From positions 1 through 56,450 of the forward strand of contig NZ_WNKZ01000034.1 of assembly GCF_009720835.1 (NCBI RefSeq): a stretch of 56,450 bases of DNA, in the 5' to 3' direction. Each line of letters opens with the position of its first letter. Positions within the stretch are counted from its first letter, which is position 1. The stretch comes from Pseudoduganella buxea. Its GTDB lineage: Bacteria; Pseudomonadota; Gammaproteobacteria; Burkholderiales; Burkholderiaceae_D. This document shows, piece after piece, positions 35,676 to 43,889 of the stretch. The notes beneath the pieces are model-generated. The model was not told the origin of the DNA, did no database searches, and saw only the letters and a list, made by a program, of their open reading frames with translations. The translations under genes were made by a program, and so were the position numbers.

Positions 35676-36536
35676 ATGAGTTCGAATAACGCGACGGCAC
35701 CGTACTACTTCGTGCCCGGCCCCTCCCGCTGGCCGATGCTGGGGGGCGTGTCGATGCTGGTCACGATGATCGGGGCATCGGGCTGGGTCAACGACGCCGC
35801 CTGGGGCCAGGTCCTGTGCCTGGTGGGCATTGCCGCCATGCTGGCCGTGCTGTTCGGCTGGTTCGGCGACGCCATCGGCGAATCCGAGAAGGGCCTGTAC
35901 AGCAAGCGCATCGACTATTCCTTCCGCTGGTCGATGGGCTGGTTCATCTTTTCCGAGGTGATGTTCTTCGCCGCCTTCTTCGGCGCCCTGTTCTACGCCC
36001 GCGTCATCACGATGCCGTGGCTGGGCGACCTGGATAACAAGCTGATCTGGCCCGACTACCTGCCCCAGTGGGGCAATGCGGGACCGGCCGGCGTGATCGA
36101 CAACTTCAACACGATGGGCCCGTTCCCCATCCCCACCATCAACACGGCCCTGCTGCTGGCGTCGGGCGTGACCCTGACGATCGCCCACCACGCCCTGCAG
36201 GCGGGCAAGCGCGCCAAGACCATCGGCTGGCTGGCCGCCACCATCCTGCTGGGCTTTGTGTTCATGGGCTTCCAGGCCTACGAATACATCCATGCCTACA
36301 GCGAACTGAACTTGAAGCTGACGTCGGGCATCTACGGCTCCACCTTCTTCATGCTGACGGGCTTCCACGGCTTCCACGTGACGATGGGCGCCATCATGCT
36401 GTCGGTCGTGCTGTTCCGCCTGATGAAGGGCCACTTCACGGCCGAGCACCACTTCGGCTTCGAAGGCGCGGCCTGGTACTGGCACTTCGTCGACGTCGTG
36501 TGGCTGGGACTTTATGTCGTAGTGTACTGGCTGTAA
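35676..36536 (+). CDS. coxC: Cytochrome c oxidase subunit III
   Basis: This 286-residue subunit has seven predicted helices. Family hallmarks are PYYFVPGPSRWPM at the start, the W-x-x-F-S-E-V-M-F-F-A segment, GFQAYEYIHAYSELNL, and the C-terminal FTGFHGFHVTMG-like and WYWHFVDVVWL motifs. It binds lipids and stabilises proton uptake in subunit I. ATG at 35676 is spaced correctly from GAGGAG; an ATG at 35670 overlaps that site. It is the last structural gene of the operon, and a terminator follows. Confidence 0.95.
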   Translation: MSSNNATAPYYFVPGPSRWPMLGGVSMLVTMIGASGWVNDAAWGQVLCLVGIAAMLAVLFGWFGDAIGESEKGLYSKRIDYSFRWSMGWFIFSEVMFFAAFFGALFYARVITMPWLGDLDNKLIWPDYLPQWGNAGPAGVIDNFNTMGPFPIPTINTALLLASGVTLTIAHHALQAGKRAKTIGWLAATILLGFVFMGFQAYEYIHAYSELNLKLTSGIYGSTFFMLTGFHGFHVTMGAIMLSVVLFRLMKGHFTAEHHFGFEGAAWYWHFVDVVWLGLYVVVYWL

Positions 36537-36566
36537 GGCAGCGTTATAATCGGCGCGCCTGATTGC

Positions 36567-36606
36567 AAAGCCGCAGCGGGTTCAACCCTGCTGCGGCTTT
36601 TTGTTT
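36567..36606 (+). terminator. Intrinsic terminator after coxC
   Basis: The arms aaagccgcagc and gctgcggcttt form an 11-bp stem with a 12-base loop that can pair internally (ggg/ccc). A T-rich tail (TTTTTGTTT) follows. Confidence 0.85.
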
Positions 36607-36630
36607 GGCGGCGGCCGGCCGGATATTGCT

Positions 36631-36660
36631 GAAAAAATGGGGACAGACCCCATTTTTCAA
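36631..36660. repeat. REP-like palindrome with ggggacagacccc core
   Basis: Ten-base arms aaaaatgggg and ccccattttt surround a five-base centre, extended by a bulged T-G/C-A pair. The core differs by one base from the ggggtcagacccc core of the RAYT-associated palindromes. It lies just after the coxC terminator, between convergent genes, where it may also end the DUF2909 transcript. Confidence 0.65.
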
Positions 36661-36679
36661 GCAACACCCGCCTGCGGCG

Positions 36680-36880
36680 TCAGCGGATGCCGGTAGGGTG
36701 GATATAGCCGAAGTGGTTGGCGACGAGGATCAGCGCGAACAGAAGCACGGAAAAGCCCACGCGCAGCGCCAGGGCGTGCAGGGTGCGCTTGCTGCCGCCC
36801 TTGTCGCGCATCAGGTAGTACAGGGCGGAACCGAGGCTGCCGATGATCAGGATGAAGGCAATGGCGACGAGGATTTTCAT
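36680..36880 (-). CDS. DUF2909 twin-transmembrane protein
   Basis: This 66-residue protein has two hydrophobic helices (ILVAIAFILIIGSLGSALYYL and VGFSVLLFALILVANHFGYI) separated by the basic loop MRDKGGSKRTLHALALR. This matches the DUF2909 twin-TM family, which often neighbours surf1 in beta- and gammaproteobacteria. The function is unknown, probably connected with the oxidase. It is divergent from surf1, 51 bases away. ATG at 36880 is preferred to the one at 36904, which would add eight residues. Confidence 0.85.
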   Translation of the reverse strand: MKILVAIAFILIIGSLGSALYYLMRDKGGSKRTLHALALRVGFSVLLFALILVANHFGYIHPTGIR

Positions 36881-36931
36881 GGAAGCGGCAGCCGTGGCGA
36901 ACAAGGCTTCATTGGGTAAGGCTTCATTCTA

Positions 36932-37663
36932 ATGCGGATCGCATTCCGTTTTAAAACCATTCCCTTCGTCGCCACCGTGCTGCTGGTGGCGCTGGGCATC
37001 GCGCTGGGCCAGTGGCAGACGCGCCGGGCCGAAGGCAAGGAAGTCCTGCAGGCGCGCCTGGCTGCCGCGAACGCCGCGCCGCCGCTGCGGCTCGGTGCTG
37101 CCAGCATGCCGCTGGCGCAGGCCGAATACCGCAAGGTGGCCGTGCGCGGCACGTTCGTCGCCGGCTGGCCCGTCTACCTGGACAACCGTCCGCAGGCGGG
37201 GCGCGCGGGCATGTACCTGCTGATGCCGTTGAAAATCGACGGCAGCGACATGCACGTGCTGGTGCTGCGCGGCTGGCTGCCGCGCGACCCGGCCAACCGC
37301 CAGCGCATCGCGCCGTACCCGACGCCCGCCGGCAGCATCGCCATCGAGGGCATCGCGCGGCGCGACCCCGGCCACGTGCTGCAACTGGGCGCGGACCCGG
37401 CGCTCAAGCCCGGCGCCATCGTCTCCAATGCCGGCGTGCCGCAAGTGGCCGCCGCCACCGGCCTGCGCTTCCAGCCTTTCGTGCTGGAGCAGGCTTCGCC
37501 TGATGGCAGCGAGGGAACGCTGGTGCGCGACTGGCCGGCACCGGCACTGGGCGTGGATAAACATCGTGGCTATGCATTCCAGTGGTACGCACTGGCGCTG
37601 ATGGCCTTCCTGTTCTTTGTCATTACCGGATTGATAAGTGGAAGCAAACAAGCTCGCAACTGA
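36932..37663 (+). CDS. SURF1-family oxidase assembly protein
   Basis: This 243-residue protein has the SURF1 architecture: an N-terminal helix (FVATVLLVALGIALGQWQTRRA), a periplasmic domain with YRKVAVRGTF, YLDNRP and VLVLRGWLPRD, and a C-terminal helix after GYAFQWYALALMAF. SURF1 helps place heme a in subunit I. It starts the second oxidase-biogenesis transcript unit (36932-40871), and its end overlaps the next gene by 26 bases. Confidence 0.95.
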   Translation: MRIAFRFKTIPFVATVLLVALGIALGQWQTRRAEGKEVLQARLAAANAAPPLRLGAASMPLAQAEYRKVAVRGTFVAGWPVYLDNRPQAGRAGMYLLMPLKIDGSDMHVLVLRGWLPRDPANRQRIAPYPTPAGSIAIEGIARRDPGHVLQLGADPALKPGAIVSNAGVPQVAAATGLRFQPFVLEQASPDGSEGTLVRDWPAPALGVDKHRGYAFQWYALALMAFLFFVITGLISGSKQARN

Positions 37664-38252
37664 ACCGACTCCGCAGCAACGCCGCCGCGGCCGCTGGAAA
37701 CTGCTGGCCGTGCTGGCCGTCTGCGCCTCGCCGCTGCTGGCGTCGTACTTCACGTACTACGTCATCAAGCCCACGTCGCGCAGCAACTACGGCACCTTGA
37801 TCGACCCGCGCGCCCACCCGGTGCCGCCGATGGCGACGACGACGCTGGCGCAGGAGCCGCTGGCCCTGGAATCGCTGAAAGGCAAGTGGGTGATGCTGAA
37901 GGTGGGCGGCTCGGACTGCGCCAAGGACTGCCAGGACCAGCTTTTCACGATGCGCCAGCTGCGCACCATGCAGGGCAAGGAGCGCGAGCGCATCGAGCGG
38001 GTCTGGCTGATTACGGACGAGGCGCCGCTGGAAACCATGCTCCTGCGCGTGAACGACGGCACCCGCATGCTGCGCGCGCCCGCCGGCACCGTGGCCAAGT
38101 GGCTGCCGGTGGAGCAGGGCGGCGACGCCAGCGCCCATATCTGGCTGATCGACCCGCAAGGGAACCTGATGATGCGCTTCCCGAAGAATCCCGATCCGGC
38201 GCGGATGAAGAAGGACATCTCCAAGCTGCTGAAGGCCTCCGCCGTCGGCTGA
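37638..38252 (+). CDS. Membrane-anchored Sco/thioredoxin-like CxxxC protein
   Basis: This 204-residue protein has one N-terminal membrane helix (about 20-42) and a periplasmic thioredoxin-like domain. A CxxxC pair (C94, C98 in GSDCAKDCQ) resembles the copper-binding CPxxC of Sco proteins. A histidine at 167 precedes WLIDPQGN, but it is five residues before that aspartate instead of eight as in the true Sco at 40296, so copper binding may differ. It begins with GTG at 37638, inside the surf1 3' end. Its place between surf1 and ctaA suggests a role in oxidase thiol or copper chemistry. Confidence 0.75.
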   Translation: MEANKLATEPTPQQRRRGRWKLLAVLAVCASPLLASYFTYYVIKPTSRSNYGTLIDPRAHPVPPMATTTLAQEPLALESLKGKWVMLKVGGSDCAKDCQDQLFTMRQLRTMQGKERERIERVWLITDEAPLETMLLRVNDGTRMLRAPAGTVAKWLPVEQGGDASAHIWLIDPQGNLMMRFPKNPDPARMKKDISKLLKASAVG

Positions 38253-38267
38253 AGGAAAACAAGACCC

Positions 38268-39398
38268 ATGCTGCATACCACCCTGGCCCAGATGGCCATC
38301 ACGGCCCTGATCGTCGCGCTGCTGCCCCTGTCGATGGTCTGGATCTCGAAGGATGTCGACAAGTACCGCAAGCTGGTCTGGATCAGCGTCTTCCTGACCT
38401 TCGACCTGATCGTCTTCGGCGCGTTTACCCGGCTGACCGATTCGGGCCTCGGTTGCCCCGACTGGCCCGGCTGCTACGGCCTGGCCAATCCCTTCCTGGC
38501 GCACGAGGAGATCCGGGCCGCCGAGGCGCTGATGCCAACCGGGCCCGTGACAATGGTCAAGGCGTGGATCGAAATGATCCACCGCTACCTGGCCATGGGT
38601 ATCGGCATCCTGATCATGGCGATGATGGCCGTGTCGTGGTACCGCTGGAAGAAGGGGCGCGACAGTGGTGCCGGGCGTGCCGGCTACGAGCCGGGCTATC
38701 CGACGGCGCTGTTCCTGTTCGTCTGCCTGCAAGGCGCGTTCGGCGCCTGGACCGTCACCTTGAAGCTGCAGCCCGTGATCGTCACGATGCACCTGCTGCT
38801 GGGCATGGGCCTGCTGGCCATGCTGGCCTGGCTCGGCGGCCGGCAGGATCAGGCACTGCGGCCGATGGCGGCAGTGGGCACGCCACGTACCGGACTGCCC
38901 GGCCTGCGCCGGCTGGCCGTGGCGTCCGGCCTGGTGCTGCTGGTGCAGCTGTTCCTGGGCGGCTGGGTCAGCACCAACTACGCTACCCTGGCCTGCACCG
39001 AGTTCCCCCTGTGCGGCGGCAAGCTGGTGCCGGAGATGGACTTCGAGCATGGGTTCCACCTGTGGCGCGAGCTGGGCAAGACGGCGGCCGGCCACTACTT
39101 GCCGTTTTCCGCGCTGACGGCCGTGCACTGGGTGCACCGCAATTTCGCGCTGGTGGTCGTGCTGGTGCTGGGCTGGACGGTGGCACGGGCCTGGCGCTTC
39201 GCGCCGCTGCGGCGAATCGCCCGCGGCATCGCCATCGTGCTGGTGCTGCAGGCGCTGACGGGCGTGGCGACGATCTACCTCAATTTCCCGCTGACCATCG
39301 CCGTGCTGCATAACGCGGGTGCGGCCGCCCTGGTGCTGCTGCTGACCATGTTAAACTACCGGGCTAAGTTTCTAGCCGATGCCCCCGCCCCCCACTGA
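38268..39398 (+). CDS. ctaA: Heme A synthase (COX15/CtaA)
   Basis: This 376-residue, eight-helix membrane enzyme oxidises the C8 methyl of heme O to the formyl group of heme A. Hallmarks are [21 protein letters not shown], the helix [12 protein letters not shown] with a heme-ligand His, [12 protein letters not shown], and the second-half [12 protein letters not shown] and [12 protein letters not shown]. It follows the CxxxC gene by 15 bases and shares one base with the ctaB start. Confidence 0.95.
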   Translation: MLHTTLAQMAITALIVALLPLSMVWISKDVDKYRKLVWISVFLTFDLIVFGAFTRLTDSGLGCPDWPGCYGLANPFLAHEEIRAAEALMPTGPVTMVKAWIEMIHRYLAMGIGILIMAMMAVSWYRWKKGRDSGAGRAGYEPGYPTALFLFVCLQGAFGAWTVTLKLQPVIVTMHLLLGMGLLAMLAWLGGRQDQALRPMAAVGTPRTGLPGLRRLAVASGLVLLVQLFLGGWVSTNYATLACTEFPLCGGKLVPEMDFEHGFHLWRELGKTAAGHYLPFSALTAVHWVHRNFALVVVLVLGWTVARAWRFAPLRRIARGIAIVLVLQALTGVATIYLNFPLTIAVLHNAGAAALVLLLTMLNYRAKFLADAPAPH

Positions 39399-40291
39399 TG
39401 ACCACCCGCGCCGCCACCCATAAACAGAGCCACCGCATCGCCCAATACTGGGCGCTGACGAAACCGCGCGTGACGCAGCTGGCGGTGTTCTGTGCCGTGA
39501 TCGGCATGTTCCTGGCCACCGACGGCCTGCCGGACTGGCGCGTCGTCATTGCCGCCACCGCCGGCATCTGGCTGCTGGCCGGCGCGGCCTTCGCCGTCAA
39601 CTGCCTGGCCGAGCGGGAGATCGACGCGCGCATGGCCCGCACGGCGCGCCGCCCGATGGCGCTGGGCGACATCAGCGTCACGCAGACCGTCGTTTTCTCG
39701 GCCGTCATCGGCGGCGCCGGCATGTGGATCCTGTACACGCTGGTCAACCCGCTGACGATGTGGCTGACCTTCGTCACCTTCGTCGGCTACGCCGTCATCT
39801 ACACGATGATCCTGAAGCCCGCTACGCCGCAGAACATCGTCATCGGCGGGCTGTCCGGCGCCATGCCGCCCGCGCTGGGCTGGGCCGCCGTCGCCAACGA
39901 CGTGCCGATGCAGGCCTGGCTGCTGGTGCTGATCATCTTCCTGTGGACGCCGCCGCACTTCTGGGCGCTGGCCATGTACCGCCGCGACGACTACGCCAAG
40001 TCCGGCCTGCCGATGCTGCCCGTCACGCACGGCATGTCGTTCACCCAGTTCCACGTGTTCCTGTATTCGATCGCGCTGGCCGCCACCACCCTGCTGCCGT
40101 TCGCCGTGCGCATGAGCGGCCTCATTTACCTCGTCAGCGCCATCGTGCTCGATGCGATATTCCTGTGGTACGGCTGGCGCATCTACAAGCACTACACCGA
40201 CATGGTGGCCCGCAAGGCCTTCACCTTCTCCATCGTCTACCTGTCGCTGCTGTTCATCGCGCTGCTGGTGGACCATTACATTCCTCTGTGA
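39398..40291 (+). CDS. ctaB: Protoheme IX farnesyltransferase (heme O synthase)
   Basis: This 297-residue UbiA-superfamily enzyme adds a farnesyl tail to heme B to make heme O. It has [22 protein letters not shown], the first Asp-rich region [19 protein letters not shown], and the second region with [29 protein letters not shown] in segments. Its ATG overlaps the ctaA stop by one base. Its farnesyl substrate is made by IspA, encoded at 4381. Confidence 0.96.
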   Translation: MTTRAATHKQSHRIAQYWALTKPRVTQLAVFCAVIGMFLATDGLPDWRVVIAATAGIWLLAGAAFAVNCLAEREIDARMARTARRPMALGDISVTQTVVFSAVIGGAGMWILYTLVNPLTMWLTFVTFVGYAVIYTMILKPATPQNIVIGGLSGAMPPALGWAAVANDVPMQAWLLVLIIFLWTPPHFWALAMYRRDDYAKSGLPMLPVTHGMSFTQFHVFLYSIALAATTLLPFAVRMSGLIYLVSAIVLDAIFLWYGWRIYKHYTDMVARKAFTFSIVYLSLLFIALLVDHYIPL

Positions 40292-40295
40292 TCCC

Positions 40296-40871
40296 ATGAA
40301 AAAACTGCTCGCCGTGCTGTGCATGCTGATGATCCTCGTGGGCTGCGCCGAAAAGCGCGCGGCGTTCACCAATACCGATATCACGGGCCTGGATTACGCC
40401 AAGGGCTTCTCGCTGAAGGACCATACGGGCAAGCCCGTCACGCTGGAGAGTTACAAGGGCAAGGTGGTGGTGGTGTTCTTCGGCTTCACGCAGTGCCCGG
40501 ACGTGTGCCCGACGACGATGTCGGAAATGGCAGCCGTGATGAAGGAGCTGGGCCCGCAGGCGGACCAGGTGCAGGTGCTGTTCGTGACGCTCGATCCGGA
40601 ACGCGACACGCAGGAGCTGCTGGCCCAATATGCCCCTGCCTTCGACAAGCGCTTCGCCGGACTTTACGGCACGCCGGCGGAAATCGCCACGACGGCCAAG
40701 GAATTCAAGGTGTTCTACCAGAAGGTGCCGGGCAAGACGCCGGACACCTACACGATCGACCACACGGCCGGCAGCTATGTGTTCGACAAGCAGGGCAAGG
40801 TACGCCTGTTCCTGCGGCATAACCAGGGTCCTGCGCCCATCGTGCACGACCTGAAGCTGCTGTTGTCGTAA
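40296..40871 (+). CDS. Sco-family copper chaperone lipoprotein
   Basis: This 191-residue protein has a lipoprotein signal (MKKLLAVLCMLMILVGC, lipobox LVGC with C17). A thioredoxin-like domain follows with the copper motif C67-P-D-V-C71 (TQCPDVCPT) and the distal ligand H156 in IDHTAGSYVFD. Sco proteins load CuA in subunit II. It is four bases after ctaB and ends the oxidase biogenesis operon; it converges with an esterase gene ten bases away. Confidence 0.95.
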   Translation: MKKLLAVLCMLMILVGCAEKRAAFTNTDITGLDYAKGFSLKDHTGKPVTLESYKGKVVVVFFGFTQCPDVCPTTMSEMAAVMKELGPQADQVQVLFVTLDPERDTQELLAQYAPAFDKRFAGLYGTPAEIATTAKEFKVFYQKVPGKTPDTYTIDHTAGSYVFDKQGKVRLFLRHNQGPAPIVHDLKLLLS

Positions 40872-40881
40872 CGGGCCGGCC

Positions 40882-41856
40882 TCAGGCGGCATCCTTGCGC
40901 GACTGATCCAGCCTTGCGCCGACCCAGGCCTGGGCGTGCGCCAGCACCGCCCTGGCCATCGCCGTCGGGAAGTGAATGAACCCGTGCGGCGCCTCCGGCA
41001 CCCGCCACGCCTCGGCCTCGCCGGCCGCGCTCCAGCGCCGCGCCATCTCGACCGTGTCGTCCCGCAGCGGGTCCTTCTCCCCCACGAACAGCAAGGCCGG
41101 CGGCAGGCCGGCCAGGTCGCCGTACAGCGGTGACAGGGGCGCCGCGCGCCGCTGCGCCTCGTCCAGCCCGGGTGTCAGCATCGCCAAGCCTTGCAGCATG
41201 CCTGGCCCGTCCAGCACCAGCGTATCGGCGCCGGCCTGGCGCACGCTGGCCGTGCCGGTCAGGTCGTACACGCCGTAGTACAGCAGGGCGCCCTGCACGC
41301 GGCGCAGCAGCGCCGGCCAGGCCTTCAGCCGCAGCAAGGTGGCGGCGGCCAGGTGGGCGCCGGCCGACTCGCCGACGACGATCACGGGCAGGCCGGCATA
41401 CTCGGGCAGGCCGTCGCCCAGCAGCCAGCGGGCCGCCGCCAGGCAGTCGTCCATGACGTCGGCCAGCGGCGTGCCCGGCACCAGCCGGTAGTCGACCGAC
41501 ACCACCGCCACGCCGCAGGCATTCATCAAGCCGGTATTCAAGTCGTCGTCCATCTGCGCATTGCCGATCACCCAGCCGCCGCCATGGATATCGAGCACCA
41601 CGCCCCGCACCGGGCCGTCAGGCCGCAGTATCCGCACCGGCACCCGCAGGCCTTCCGTGACGGCCATGCGCTGTTCCAGCGCGATGCCGGCGCGCGCCAG
41701 CTTGCGATCGCCGCCCACCTGCGCCAGGTGCAGCAGCGACTGGATCAGCACGGGCGCCAGCCGGTTACGGATGCGGAAGCGCGGTGCCCACGCCAGCTTG
41801 CGATTGAGGCGGCGCGCTTCGTCCAGCGCCGGTTCGTCGAGGGGGAAGGGTTGCAT
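40882..41856 (-). CDS. Alpha/beta hydrolase, hormone-sensitive-lipase type
   Basis: This 324-residue esterase has the HGGGW oxyanion motif (VVLDIHGGGWVIGN), nucleophile elbow VVGESAGAHLAAA, the acid in FVGEKDPLRDDT and the histidine in APHGFIHF, which together define the HSL family. It has no signal peptide, so it is probably cytoplasmic and acts on short-chain esters. The ATG at 41856 is chosen; a TTG four codons upstream is possible. It is divergent from the AI-2E transporter gene. Confidence 0.9.
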   Translation of the reverse strand: MQPFPLDEPALDEARRLNRKLAWAPRFRIRNRLAPVLIQSLLHLAQVGGDRKLARAGIALEQRMAVTEGLRVPVRILRPDGPVRGVVLDIHGGGWVIGNAQMDDDLNTGLMNACGVAVVSVDYRLVPGTPLADVMDDCLAAARWLLGDGLPEYAGLPVIVVGESAGAHLAAATLLRLKAWPALLRRVQGALLYYGVYDLTGTASVRQAGADTLVLDGPGMLQGLAMLTPGLDEAQRRAAPLSPLYGDLAGLPPALLFVGEKDPLRDDTVEMARRWSAAGEAEAWRVPEAPHGFIHFPTAMARAVLAHAQAWVGARLDQSRKDAA

Positions 41857-42000
41857 GCGTGCTTTCAAGTCAGACCAGGCCCTATCGTAAAGGGTGTTCA
41901 GGCGGCCAGTGCGCACGACTGGAACCAAAATACATTCGTGCGATGGGCCTTGGTTTCCTGCTAAGCTTGAACGCCTGCAAACCGCCGCCACATCCCCCGC

Positions 42001-43077
42001 ATGGAAAAACGCTTTCAACCGTATAGCCGCCTGGCGGCCATCGTCTTCCTCGTGGTGGGCTGCCTGTGGGTGCTGCGCCCCTTCCTGCCGGCCATCCTGT
42101 TCGCCTGCGCCATCACCATCTCCAGCTGGCCCCTGTTCCTGCGTCTGCAGGCGCGCCTGCGCGGCCGGCGCACGGCGGCCGCCACCGTCATGACGATTTC
42201 GCTGATCCTCGTGATCATCCTGCCGCTGGCACTGGTGACGTGGAACGTGGCGGACAACGCGGGCCAGTTCTACCGGGGCCTGCGCGACGCGCTGCAGGCC
42301 GGCCACCTGGCGCCGCCCGACTGGCTGCGCCAGGTGCCGGTGATCGGCGAGATGATGGACAACTACCTGCGTGGGCTGATCAGCAGCCGCGAGCAGCTGA
42401 TCGACTTGGCCAAGCGCTATATGGAGCCGGCCCGGCACTTCCTGCTGGGCGGCGGCATCGTGCTGGGGAGCGGCGTGGCCCAGGTCAGCCTGGCCGCCTT
42501 CGTCAGCTTCTTCCTTTACCGTGACGGCGCCACGTTGCTGCAGGCGCTGTCGGTCGGCATGGACAAGATCATGGGCGAACACGCCATCGCCGTGGCCGAA
42601 ACGGTCAGCCGCACGGTGCGCGGCGTGATGTACGGCTTGCTGGGCACGGCGCTGGCGCAGGCCGCCGTGGCGGCGGTCGGCTTCCTGATCGCCGGCGTGC
42701 CGGCCGTGGCCTTGCTGGCGGTGGGTACCTTCCTGTTTTCCCTGGTGCCGGTGGGGCCGCCCCTGATCTGGGGCGGCGCGGCCATCTGGCTGTTCAACCA
42801 GGGCAGCACGGGCTGGGGCATCTTCATGATCGTCTGGGGCGTGTTCCTGATCAGCGGTGTCGACAACGTGGTCAAGCCGATGCTGATCAGCCGGGGCTCC
42901 AGCCTGCCGTTCCTGCTCGTGCTGCTGGGCGTGATGGGGGGCGTGCTGGCCTTCGGCTTCGTGGGCCTGTTCATCGGCCCGACCCTGCTGGCCGTGGCCC
43001 TGGGCCTGCTGCGCAACTGGACCGACGTGCACCCGGTGGTGGCGCCGGGCCGGCGGCGCGACGACCACGCCGCCTGA
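42001..43077 (+). CDS. AI-2E family transporter (PerM/TqsA-like)
   Basis: This 358-residue membrane protein has the pattern of the AI-2E transporter family: helices at the start (LAAIVFLVVGCLWVLRPFLPAILFA), a large soluble loop (about 80-150) and several C-terminal helices with GLLGTALAQAAVAAVGFLIAGVP, LVPVGPPLIWGGAAIWL and VKPMLISRGSSLPFLLVLLGVMGG. Members include TqsA (AI-2 export) and the antiporter-like PerM; the substrate here is unknown. It converges with the DUF3108-like gene 12 bases away. Confidence 0.9.
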   Translation: MEKRFQPYSRLAAIVFLVVGCLWVLRPFLPAILFACAITISSWPLFLRLQARLRGRRTAAATVMTISLILVIILPLALVTWNVADNAGQFYRGLRDALQAGHLAPPDWLRQVPVIGEMMDNYLRGLISSREQLIDLAKRYMEPARHFLLGGGIVLGSGVAQVSLAAFVSFFLYRDGATLLQALSVGMDKIMGEHAIAVAETVSRTVRGVMYGLLGTALAQAAVAAVGFLIAGVPAVALLAVGTFLFSLVPVGPPLIWGGAAIWLFNQGSTGWGIFMIVWGVFLISGVDNVVKPMLISRGSSLPFLLVLLGVMGGVLAFGFVGLFIGPTLLAVALGLLRNWTDVHPVVAPGRRRDDHAA

Positions 43078-43089
43078 AGCGCCGGCGCG

Positions 43090-43839
43090 CTAGTCGATCA
43101 GCGCCTTGATCAGCAGGCGCCCGTCCGGCATGCGGCTTTCCTGGCGCACCATCAGCTGGGTGCTGCGGGCGAACCAGAATTTCGACACGGTGCCGGGCTG
43201 GTTGTAGTCCGTCGTGACGACCCAGCAGTCGACCGGGCCGGCCGGGCCCGCGATCAGCTCGCTGCCGGCCACGCGGAAGGTGTAGCGCGCCGGAGCGGCC
43301 GCGCCGCCCGGGTGGTACAGGGCCAGCTGCACTTCATAACCCTGGCCCAGCGGCAGCGCCTGCAGCAGCTCGATATCGGCCTCGAAATTGAAGACCGGTT
43401 CGGCCAGGGTGACGGCCAGCGCCTTCTGCGTATTGGCCGGCAGGTCCGGCAGGCCCGTGACCTTGTCCGGCGCGAAGGCGAAGCCCTCCACGGTCTTCTT
43501 GCCGTCCTTCTGCGTGATGCGGGTGTGCGCCAGCGGACGCAAGGTGCCCATTTCGAACGAGGAATCGAGCCACTTCACGGAAGGCGCCTTGCCCGCCGCA
43601 TCCCAGCGCTGGCGCAGCTGCACGGTCTTGCCGTCGATGCGCAGGTCGCGCTGCCAGATGTCGATCGGCGTGTTGCTGTCGGCCGCCTGCAGATAGCGCA
43701 GGTAGCGGTGGCTGCCTTCCTTGAGCATGTGGAAGCGGGGCAGCGGAGAGCCTGCCGCCACGTACTGGGGCGCGGCATGGGCGGCGGCGGCGGCCAGCAG
43801 CAGGGCGGTGGGGAACAGGTGGCGGCAGGTGCGCATCAT
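43090..43839 (-). CDS. Secreted DUF3108-like protein
   Basis: This 249-residue protein begins with a signal peptide (MMRTCRHLFPTALLLAAAAAHAAP). The rest is beta-rich with VDCWVVTTDYNQPGTVSKFWFARSTQLMVRQE near the end, resembling the DUF3108 fold of periplasmic lipid- or polysaccharide-related proteins. No catalytic residues are recognisable. It lies 50 bases after a CorC-type gene on the same strand and may share its transcript. Confidence 0.7.
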   Translation of the reverse strand: MMRTCRHLFPTALLLAAAAAHAAPQYVAAGSPLPRFHMLKEGSHRYLRYLQAADSNTPIDIWQRDLRIDGKTVQLRQRWDAAGKAPSVKWLDSSFEMGTLRPLAHTRITQKDGKKTVEGFAFAPDKVTGLPDLPANTQKALAVTLAEPVFNFEADIELLQALPLGQGYEVQLALYHPGGAAAPARYTFRVAGSELIAGPAGPVDCWVVTTDYNQPGTVSKFWFARSTQLMVRQESRMPDGRLLIKALID

Positions 43840-43889
43840 TTACCTTATTGAAAAAGCATCAGCGCACATTAAAGCACAGTCAAGCCCAG

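Noticed and set aside
36567..36606. tRNA-like gggttcaaccc loop
   Set aside because: The sequence is the loop of the coxC terminator; no cloverleaf can be built around it.
40882..43068. Very long N-terminal extension of the esterase
   Set aside because: The extension is antisense to the AI-2E transporter gene; the HSL-family start at 41856 gives normal length.
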